From: Gammaproteobacteria bacterium
Lineage (GTDB): Bacteria > Pseudomonadota > Gammaproteobacteria > Pseudomonadales > Azotimanducaceae
DNA: 64,000 nt
Assembly: GCA_009846005.1 (NCBI GenBank)
Contig: VXYL01000072.1
Location: 31,627 to 95,626 of the forward strand
Reading direction: 5' to 3'
Shown here piece after piece: positions 57,806 through 64,000 of this stretch. Positions within the stretch are counted from its first letter, which is position 1. Each line of letters begins with the position of its first letter. The notes beneath the pieces are model-generated. The model ran no database searches and was not told the origin of the DNA. It saw only the letters and a list, made by a program, of their open reading frames with translations. The position numbers and the translations under genes were made by a program.

Positions 57806-59815
57806 TTGACCGACTTGGCTAACACAACGACCCCCCGCGATCTCTCTCGGGCTCTTGCCGACCCAACCCAAACCCCCGACTTGGGCCTCAGACGCATGGG
57901 CCGCATCGCCTGGAAGGCGCTGCCTTTCATGCGGCCAATGATGTGGCACATCATCGTGATCCTATCCCTCGGTTTCGCGATGGGCGCCGTGGTTGCTTTC
58001 GCGACGACCCTCGGCACGGACCTCTTCACCAACAAGGTGCTGATCGGGGGCAAGGTCCAGCCCATGCAGGCATTTCTCCTAGGCCTCGACGACACCTACG
58101 TCGTCGAGCCCGTGGATTCGGACGATGCGACTGCGGACGCGGGCTTGACCGATGACCAGCGCAGGACCGTCCGCACCCGAATGCTGATCTGGTTCATTGC
58201 CATGGGCGCATTCGGCCTACTGCTCTTCACGGTGCTGCGCTACTACGGCGCCTGGGTATGGCAGAACGTCAGCCAGTACCTCCGGGTCACCATGATCGAG
58301 CGTCTGGAACACCTGTCGCTGCGCTTCCACAGCGACTCGCGTTCCGGGGACGCGATCTACCGGATCATCCAGGACAGCGCGCAGATCGTGAACCTGCTGC
58401 GCGAGGCGATCATCAATCCCGTCACGATGGTCTACACGCTGGTCATTGCGCTGACCTTCGTCACGGCCTTCGACGCGCTGTTGCTGCTCGGCGTCGCCCT
58501 CGTCGCGGTGCCGGCGGTCGCGCTCACCGTCGTTTTCACGCCGCGCATTCGACGGCGTTCGGTGGCCAGCCGGGTCGCGGGCAGCAACCTGACATCGCGG
58601 CTTCAGGAAACGTTCGCCGCGCTCAAGGTCGTCAAGGCCAGCCGCGCGGAGCGGCTCATGCTCGAGCGTTTCGATGTGGACTCCAACCGCGCCCTCGATG
58701 CCGCGCTTCTGCTGCGTTTCGAAATGGTGGTGCTGTCAACCCTGGTGATGTTATTCGGCGGCGCGGCGGTGATCGTGCTCGAGTACGTGATGGCCGGCTG
58801 GGTCATCGAGGCCCGCCCGACCCTGCTCGGCGCATGGGCCGCCGCCTTCCTGGGCTTTACGCTGTGGAACCTCGGTGCGTTCCAGGCCGCCAGCGAAAGG
58901 CTCGGCGCATCCTTGGGAACCGGCTACGGCATGGTCCGGGTCTGGTGCATGATCCAGGATCTCTTCATCGGCCTCGAGCGGGCGTTCTACTTCCTCGATC
59001 TCGAACCCGAGATCGTCGAGCATCCCTCGCCGATACCGTACCCGCACCCCGTCGCAAGCGTGACCTGGCAGGGCGTCAACTTCGCCTACGAGCCGGACCA
59101 ACCCGTGCTGACCGATGTCGAGTTGACCGCCGAAGCGGGCAAGATCACGGCCGTCGTCGGCGCCACCGGTTCGGGCAAGTCGACCCTGATGTCGCTGCTT
59201 CTGCGCCTCTACGATCCCGACCGCGGCGCGGTGCTCGTCAACGACGTCGACCTTCGCGACCTGCGCATCGACGACTTGCGGTCGAACTGCGCCATCGCCT
59301 TGCAGAAGAACGTGCTGTTCACCGGCAAGGTGGCCGACAACATCGGCTATGCAACGGGCGCATCCCGGGATCAGATCGAGGAGGCCGCGCGGATCGCCTG
59401 TGCCGACGAGTTCATCCGCGAGATGGAGGCTGGCTTTGACACCGAACTCGGCGAACGCGGCAGCAAGCTCTCCTCGGGGCAACGCCAGCGCTTGACCATC
59501 GCCCGGGCGGTGATCCGCGACACGCCCATCCTCATCCTCGATGAACCCACCGCCTCGCTGGACGCCGAAACGGAGCACCGGGTGTTGGCCAACCTCGGGG
59601 AGTGGGGCGCGGACAAGATCGTGCTGCTCATCACCCATCGCCTGTCGACCATCAGGGGAGCGGACCGGATCGCGTTACTCGAACACGGGACCGTTGCCGA
59701 GATTGGCAGCCACGACGAACTCATGGCTCGGCCGAACGGGCGATACCGCCAGTTCGTGCAGGCGGAGACTGTCGGTAACGCGACCGCTGCGCGGAATCTC
59801 CAGGAGGACATGTGA
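57806..59815 (+). CDS. ABC exporter subunit A (membrane plus ATPase domains)
   Basis: 669 residues from TTG at 57806; ATG at 57896 is the next option. Walker A is GATGSGKST, signature LSSGQRQR, Walker B ILILDEPTASLD, H-loop LITHRLSTIR. A periplasmic loop of about 60 residues lies between the first two helices (QAFLLGLDDTYVVEPVDSDD...TDDQRRTVRTRM), much longer than usual. Subunit B overlaps by 4 bases, so a heterodimer is likely. Both ATPase sites look active. The role could be export of a lipid or peptide; the TonB receptor upstream might share its pathway. Confidence 0.88.
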   Translation: MTDLANTTTPRDLSRALADPTQTPDLGLRRMGRIAWKALPFMRPMMWHIIVILSLGFAMGAVVAFATTLGTDLFTNKVLIGGKVQPMQAFLLGLDDTYVVEPVDSDDATADAGLTDDQRRTVRTRMLIWFIAMGAFGLLLFTVLRYYGAWVWQNVSQYLRVTMIERLEHLSLRFHSDSRSGDAIYRIIQDSAQIVNLLREAIINPVTMVYTLVIALTFVTAFDALLLLGVALVAVPAVALTVVFTPRIRRRSVASRVAGSNLTSRLQETFAALKVVKASRAERLMLERFDVDSNRALDAALLLRFEMVVLSTLVMLFGGAAVIVLEYVMAGWVIEARPTLLGAWAAAFLGFTLWNLGAFQAASERLGASLGTGYGMVRVWCMIQDLFIGLERAFYFLDLEPEIVEHPSPIPYPHPVASVTWQGVNFAYEPDQPVLTDVELTAEAGKITAVVGATGSGKSTLMSLLLRLYDPDRGAVLVNDVDLRDLRIDDLRSNCAIALQKNVLFTGKVADNIGYATGASRDQIEEAARIACADEFIREMEAGFDTELGERGSKLSSGQRQRLTIARAVIRDTPILILDEPTASLDAETEHRVLANLGEWGADKIVLLITHRLSTIRGADRIALLEHGTVAEIGSHDELMARPNGRYRQFVQAETVGNATAARNLQEDM

Positions 59816-61869
59816 GCGAGGCAAATGCCGGCCGGGGTTCGCGATCCGTCGACACGACGGTCGACACGACTCAGCGGCGGACGCTCGTGAGCGGGTTCAA
59901 GGCCGGGGAACGATTCGACGACCGCATCGACAGCGGACCCGAGATCAGTCACGCCAACGCGCTGGTGGTCGTATGGCGCGGCCTCAAACTCATCGCCTAC
60001 GTACCGGGACTCTTCACGGCGAAGTTCGCCTTCAACATCGCGATGATCGTCCCGGGGCTCTTCCTCGCCTGGTTCGGCAAGATCATCACCGACAACGTTC
60101 TGATGCAAGAGGAAGTCGTTGCCGAAGGCGCCCGCTTTCCGCCGCACATGATGCCTCTGATCCGCTTCCTCGAGGGCATGGGCCCGATGGAGGTCATGCT
60201 TACGCTGACAACGATCTACGCCATCGGCCTGATCCTGATCGGCACGCGCGCGGGAGAGGATGGCCATTCCGCGGGAACCTTCGGCGGCAGCGACCCGGCG
60301 TCGAGCGCGGAGAACGAACTCTCCGAGGCCTGGTCCAACTCGGGCGGGATTGTCGGCCTCGTCGAGTACTGGCTAAGTGTCCGGCTCAACCAGCGTCTCG
60401 GCAACGCCTTGCGCACCCGGCTGTTCGAGCGGCTGACACATTCGCCGATGACCACGATCGACGAGAACCGCGTGGGGGATTCGCTCTACCGGGTCTTGTA
60501 CGACTCGGTGATCGCTTGGGGCATGGTCGGGAGCGCCACCATGTATCCGTTCTTCACGGTCGTCGGCTACGCCATCACCCTCTACCAACTCGAATACACC
60601 TATAGCGACGTGGCTCCCGAACTGATCTGGATTGCATGGATCATGCTGCCGGTGGTCTTCACCGTCACCTTTCCCGTCGCCCGCCTGATGCGCCGGACGG
60701 TGCACAACGCCCGTGCGGCGGGGGCCGCCACCACAAACTCCATGGAAGAGACCATGGCCAACATCGGCGCCGTGCAATCCTTGAGCGGCATGCGGCGCGA
60801 AAAGGAGCGTTTCGCCGAGCGCAGTGCGCACGCATTCTGGCGGGGCCGGATCAACCTCTTGACCTATGCGTTGATGGAGTTCCTCATCAACGGCGCCAGT
60901 GCGCTTGTTGCCATGGTGATTGCCATCCTCGTCAGCGACCAGGTGATTGAGGAGGTTCTGACCGTCGGCGATTTCGTGGCACTGTTCGGCCTCTACATGT
61001 CCATCGCAGCCACGGCTTCGGCGGTGGGAGACTTGTGGATCAACATCCAGGACCGCATCGCGCCGGCCCGTCGGGTGTTCTTCTTCATCGACCACGAATC
61101 CGACGAGGAACGCTACCGGGGCGAACGCTTGCGTCCCATCCGGCAGGGCTTGCGCATGGAGAACGTCGACTTCGTGTACCCCGATGGCCGGCAAGCGCTA
61201 CGCGACATCAACCTGCGTCTTGAGATCGGCGAACTCGTCGCCTTGGTCGGCCCCACCGGCGCTGGGAAGACCAGTCTGGCCTATCTCGTTCCGGCGTTCC
61301 TGCGACCCACCCGTGGGCGGGTCCTCGCCGATGGCAGTGACCTTAATGACGTATCCCTCGACTCCCTGCGCGACCAGGTGGCCTATGTGTTCCAGGAACA
61401 TCAGCTGTTCTCCGAGTCCATCCGCGACAACTTAAGGATCGCCAACCCCGCCGCCACCGAGTCGGAGATGGCGGCGGCACTTGAAACGGCGGGATGCACG
61501 GAGTTCATCGAGCAACTCCCCGACGGCATTGACACCGTACTCGGCCGGTCGGGGGATACGCTCTCGGTGGGCCAGCAGCAACGTCTCTCCATCGCCCGGG
61601 GACTCGTCCGAGACACGAAGATTCTCATCCTCGACGAGCCCACCGCCGCCCTGGACCCGCAGACCGAAAACGCCCTCGTTCAGGCCCTGTTGAGCGCTCG
61701 GCAGGACCGGCTGGTGATCGTCATCGCCCACCGCCTGTCGACCATTCGGCGGGCGGATCGAATCGTCTTCCTTGAACAAGGCCGAATCGCCGACATCGGC
61801 GAGCACGACGAACTGATGGCGAACCCCGACAGCCCTTACCGGCGCTTCGTCGAGTTGCAGAACGCTTGA
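59812..61869 (+). CDS. ABC exporter subunit B (membrane plus ATPase domains)
   Basis: 685 residues from GTG at 59812, overlapping the stop of subunit A; AGGAGG lies five bases ahead. Walker A GPTGAGKTS, signature LSVGQQQR with Val replacing the first Gly of LSGGQ, Walker B ILILDEPTAALD, H-loop IAHRLSTIRR. A 45-residue hydrophilic insertion, Gly/Ser/Asp-rich (RAGEDGHSAGTFGGSDPASS), follows the second helix. The two subunits differ in sequence but share these inserts, which marks them as a dedicated pair. Substrate unknown. Confidence 0.88.
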   Translation: MSEANAGRGSRSVDTTVDTTQRRTLVSGFKAGERFDDRIDSGPEISHANALVVVWRGLKLIAYVPGLFTAKFAFNIAMIVPGLFLAWFGKIITDNVLMQEEVVAEGARFPPHMMPLIRFLEGMGPMEVMLTLTTIYAIGLILIGTRAGEDGHSAGTFGGSDPASSAENELSEAWSNSGGIVGLVEYWLSVRLNQRLGNALRTRLFERLTHSPMTTIDENRVGDSLYRVLYDSVIAWGMVGSATMYPFFTVVGYAITLYQLEYTYSDVAPELIWIAWIMLPVVFTVTFPVARLMRRTVHNARAAGAATTNSMEETMANIGAVQSLSGMRREKERFAERSAHAFWRGRINLLTYALMEFLINGASALVAMVIAILVSDQVIEEVLTVGDFVALFGLYMSIAATASAVGDLWINIQDRIAPARRVFFFIDHESDEERYRGERLRPIRQGLRMENVDFVYPDGRQALRDINLRLEIGELVALVGPTGAGKTSLAYLVPAFLRPTRGRVLADGSDLNDVSLDSLRDQVAYVFQEHQLFSESIRDNLRIANPAATESEMAAALETAGCTEFIEQLPDGIDTVLGRSGDTLSVGQQQRLSIARGLVRDTKILILDEPTAALDPQTENALVQALLSARQDRLVIVIAHRLSTIRRADRIVFLEQGRIADIGEHDELMANPDSPYRRFVELQNA

Positions 61870-61931
61870 CGGGGCAATTGCAATGACGGCTGATTGATCG
61901 TTCGCACCAATATCCGCCAAGGGGAAAAACC

Positions 61932-62999
61932 ATGCCTGCCATATCTCCCGCCTCCGGACCCGTCGCAGTCACCGGTGCCAGCGGATACATCGGCTCCTGG
62001 GTGGTTCACGACCTCGCGGCCCAGGGCTACCGGGTTCGGGCGTGCGTGCGCGACGTCGCCAACCCCGCCAAGGTGGACCATCTCCTGGCCATGAACGACG
62101 GCAGTCTGCGCGGCGAGGTCGAACTGTTCGAGGCCGACCTGTTCCAGGAAGGCAGCTACGACAACGCCTTCGCCGGTTGCGCGGCCGTGATCCACACCGC
62201 CGCGCCGCTCGGCTACAACCGGGAGACGCCGCAAGAGACCTACGACGGCTGCTTCACCCAGACGCAGCCGATCATCGACTCGACGTTGAAGGCGGGAACC
62301 GTCAAGCGCTTCGTGTTCACCAGTTCCTTCGCCGCCGTGACCTACCCTTGCGAAGACGGCTACGTGTTCACCGAGCGCGACTGGGCCGACGAACATCCGG
62401 ACGCCTACGGTGGTGCCTGGACGGTCGAGAACATCCCGAAGAACCGGGGCATCGCCTACAAGATGTCGAAGTGCGCCAGCGAGCGCCTGCTCTACGAGAC
62501 CGCCGAGCGGGAGGGCACCTTCGAGGCCATGGGCATCATGCCGGCCTACGTCATCGGTCCGGTGATGTGCGAGAACCACGACCAGGTGCAGAGCTTCCAG
62601 TATTGGATCAAGGAGATGATGAAGGGGAATCCCTACGGCAAGACCCCCGGGGGCCGCATGCAGTGGACCAACTGCGATGTCCGGGACGTGGCACGCGCCC
62701 ATCGGCTGTGCATCGAAAGCACGGTCGCGGGCAACGGTTCCCGCTACATCATCGGCGCCAGCGAGCTCGACGGCATCCTGTTCACCTGGCAGATGCGCGA
62801 GCGTCTCATGGAACTCTTCCCGGGCGTTGCCGAGGTGGGCGGCGAGCCCATGGACGACGGCAAGCCCGCCGAGCCGACCTCGGACACGCAACGGGCGTTC
62901 GCTTTCCTTGCGATGCAGGAGCTTGGACTCAAGCCCTACGCGATCGACGACACCTTGCGCGACACCGTGAATTCCTATTACAAGATCGGCTTGTTGTAG
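61932..62999 (+). CDS. Extended short-chain dehydrogenase/reductase (dihydroflavonol-reductase / aldehyde-reductase type)
   Basis: 355 residues. The nucleotide motif is VTGASGYIGSWVV (G-x2-G-x2-G); the acidic or basic residue after strand 2 is in RACVRDV, pointing to NADP(H). The active-site Tyr and Lys lie in AYKMSK, and the substrate side shows FTSSFAAV with the catalytic Ser. The family reduces ketones or aldehydes of diverse secondary metabolites. It lies 62 bases after the exporter pair and may modify the exported compound, which is only a guess from position. Confidence 0.9.
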   Translation: MPAISPASGPVAVTGASGYIGSWVVHDLAAQGYRVRACVRDVANPAKVDHLLAMNDGSLRGEVELFEADLFQEGSYDNAFAGCAAVIHTAAPLGYNRETPQETYDGCFTQTQPIIDSTLKAGTVKRFVFTSSFAAVTYPCEDGYVFTERDWADEHPDAYGGAWTVENIPKNRGIAYKMSKCASERLLYETAEREGTFEAMGIMPAYVIGPVMCENHDQVQSFQYWIKEMMKGNPYGKTPGGRMQWTNCDVRDVARAHRLCIESTVAGNGSRYIIGASELDGILFTWQMRERLMELFPGVAEVGGEPMDDGKPAEPTSDTQRAFAFLAMQELGLKPYAIDDTLRDTVNSYYKIGLL

Positions 63000-63072
63000 T
63001 GGAAGACCGCCGCATCGGGAGGGCTTGCCAGCCATAGACGAGGCCCGCCGTGAAGGGGCATGGCTCGAAGTG

Positions 63073-63101
63073 TTGACATGCGCTGGAGCCGTGGTTACTT
63101 T
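63073..63101 (+). promoter_or_regulatory. Promoter of the toxin-antitoxin pair
   Basis: TTGACA (63073-63078) and TACTTT (63096-63101), 17 bases apart. The -35 is a perfect match. Confidence 0.55.
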
Positions 63102-63109
63102 GCGTACAT

Positions 63110-63124
63110 TGTTACGATGTAACA
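63110..63124. promoter_or_regulatory. Palindromic operator of the toxin-antitoxin pair
   Basis: TGTTAC, GAT, GTAACA: a perfect 6-bp inverted repeat with 3-base spacer, about 10 bases after the -10 and 10 bases before the antitoxin ATG. The natural binding site for VapB-type autorepression. Confidence 0.6.
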
Positions 63125-63134
63125 GAGGCGGCCG

Positions 63135-63395
63135 ATGCCAGTGATCCGGGTTTCCGAACAGACGATCCAGCGGCTGAAGACCTGGGCCGAACCGCTACAG
63201 GACACGGTTGATTCGGCCCTGTCGAAGGCTTTGGACGCCGCCGAGGCGAAACGCGAGGCCGATCGCTCGCGACTGAGCGCCGACGGCCACGAGACGTATG
63301 ATGCATTTGTGGAACACCTGCTGGCCATGCCCGATGTCGGCGACGACGCCGATTTCGAACGCGACCCTTCGCCGCCGCGCGATGTTGACCTATGA
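63135..63395 (+). CDS. VapB-like antitoxin
   Basis: 86 residues. The start MPVIRVSEQTIQRLKTWAEP is a ribbon-helix-helix-like strand and helix, and an acidic C-terminal tail (MPDVGDDADFERDP) would wrap the toxin. Overlaps the toxin start by 4 bases (ATGA). Function is assigned mainly from the PIN toxin next to it. Confidence 0.75.
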   Translation: MPVIRVSEQTIQRLKTWAEPLQDTVDSALSKALDAAEAKREADRSRLSADGHETYDAFVEHLLAMPDVGDDADFERDPSPPRDVDL

Positions 63396-63811
63396 GCTTT
63401 CTCCTGGACACGAACGTCGTGTCGGAACTACGCAAACGTGATCGGGCGAATCAATCGGTGGTTGCGTGGTTTCGCAGGTATCGGCGTGAGGATTTCTACC
63501 TAAGCGTGCTCACTGTAGGTGAACTGCGCCGAGGTGTTGAACGGGTACGAAGGAGAGATCCAACCACGGCCCAAACATTGGAGAACTGGCTGGTGCGAAC
63601 GTTGGTCGAGTTCGGCGACCGGATCATCGCGGTCGACCAAAGCATCGCGGAGCGATGGGGCAAACTCGGCACGCCCGACCCCGTTCCTGCGGTGGATGGA
63701 TTGATCGCCGCCACGGCTCTCGAGAGAGACTTGGTAGTGGTGTCGAGAGACCAAAAGCTTTTTTCGAGGATCGGCGTAGCGCACCTGAATCCGTTCGACG
63801 AACATGATTGA
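63392..63811 (+). CDS. vapC: VapC-type PIN-domain ribonuclease toxin
   Basis: 139 residues. Acidic active-site residues: Asp6 in FLLDTNVVSEL, Glu in LTVGELRRGV, Asp in PAVDGLIAATAL, and a final Asp in VVSRDQKLF. VapC toxins cut tRNA-fMet or rRNA. Length and motif spacing fit the FitB/VapC group. The pair has its own promoter and palindrome and stands alone. Confidence 0.93.
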   Translation: MSFLLDTNVVSELRKRDRANQSVVAWFRRYRREDFYLSVLTVGELRRGVERVRRRDPTTAQTLENWLVRTLVEFGDRIIAVDQSIAERWGKLGTPDPVPAVDGLIAATALERDLVVVSRDQKLFSRIGVAHLNPFDEHD

Positions 63812-63894
63812 CTTCCGGCGGTCGGTGCCGCATTTGTGCGACACCGTTGACTCCAGTTTGATGGTCGAGCGGTCGTAGCGACGGGGCCGGTTCG

Positions 63895-64000
63895 ATGCAC
63901 TGGATGACCTACCGACCATACGCAGTCGGTGGAATCTCAGCCATCGTGTTCCCCGTCCTCGCCGCGTGCGGCGGCGGTTCGGACCGCGTCGATCCGATCC
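63895..64000 (+). CDS. Lipoprotein, N-terminal part (runs off the window)
   Basis: From ATG at 63895 (or 63904) an open frame reads MHWMTYRPYAVGGISAIVFP followed by VLAACGGGSDRVDP. The hydrophobic stretch ending V-L-A-A-C is a lipoprotein signal with the lipid-attached cysteine. Only 35 residues are visible, so the function cannot be told. Confidence 0.5.
   Translation, partial: MHWMTYRPYAVGGISAIVFPVLAACGGGSDRVDPI

Overview
The window is GC-rich bacterial DNA, densely packed with genes, and it reads as a chromosomal segment of a gammaproteobacterium, probably a marine or environmental lineage. Support comes from gene order: hpf-ptsN-HPr, pilBCD-coaE, nadC divergent from ampD, the homodimeric aceE followed by aceF, and secA followed by argJ. 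GroESL sits behind a perfect CIRCE operator, which in gammaproteobacteria is found mainly in basal or Xanthomonas-like groups. No species can be named from the sequence alone.

Layout. 1-1.7 kb: the start of an amidohydrolase, divergent from a Rieske oxygenase. 1.7-11 kb: housekeeping (hpf, ptsN, HPr, a DciA-like protein, an ABC exporter, rtcB, secA, argJ, coaE). 11-16.3 kb: type IV pilus block pilD-pilC-pilB on the minus strand, with two overlapping pilin genes diverging from it. 16.3-18.6 kb: an islet of less GC-rich genes around a tRNA-Thr(CGU), holding a HigB/HigA-like pair and a Fic protein preceded by two long palindromes. 18.7-26.6 kb: nadC, ampD, a ROK sugar kinase, aceEF, a cobalamin adenosyltransferase and yajQ. 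26.7-35.8 kb: an alkyltransferase-like gene, a sulfatase, an ADP-ribosylglycohydrolase, groESL, a PuuD-like membrane protein, a coiled-coil protein, an acyltransferase and an aminopeptidase. 35.8-40 kb: an RND efflux pair.

40-57.6 kb is the most unusual part. It holds two paralogous sets of a TPR lipoprotein and CRTAC1-type (FG-GAP plus ASPIC/UnbV) secreted proteins. The minus-strand set is in a tight operon with a large sulfatase. The plus-strand set has two tandem CRTAC1 genes and a di-haem protein upstream, and is followed by a large TonB-dependent receptor. A HEAT-repeat gene and a second type of TPR gene lie between the sets. 57.8-63 kb: a two-gene ABC exporter and an extended SDR reductase. 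63.1-63.8 kb: a VapBC-type pair, then the start of a lipoprotein gene cut by the window end.

A family of short intergenic palindromes recurs at a dozen or more sites. The typical unit starts GTAGGG and forms a stem of about 8 bp around a CTTGT loop; a longer form carries an inner GCGCCC/GGGCGC hairpin. The arm sequence differs from copy to copy but the two arms change together, so the stem rather than the sequence is what is conserved. Copies often occur as head-to-head pairs. They abut gene ends so closely that they supply the stop codons of at least three genes, and they lie beside at least two genes that have lost an obvious start codon. No transposase or RAYT gene is present in the window to explain them.
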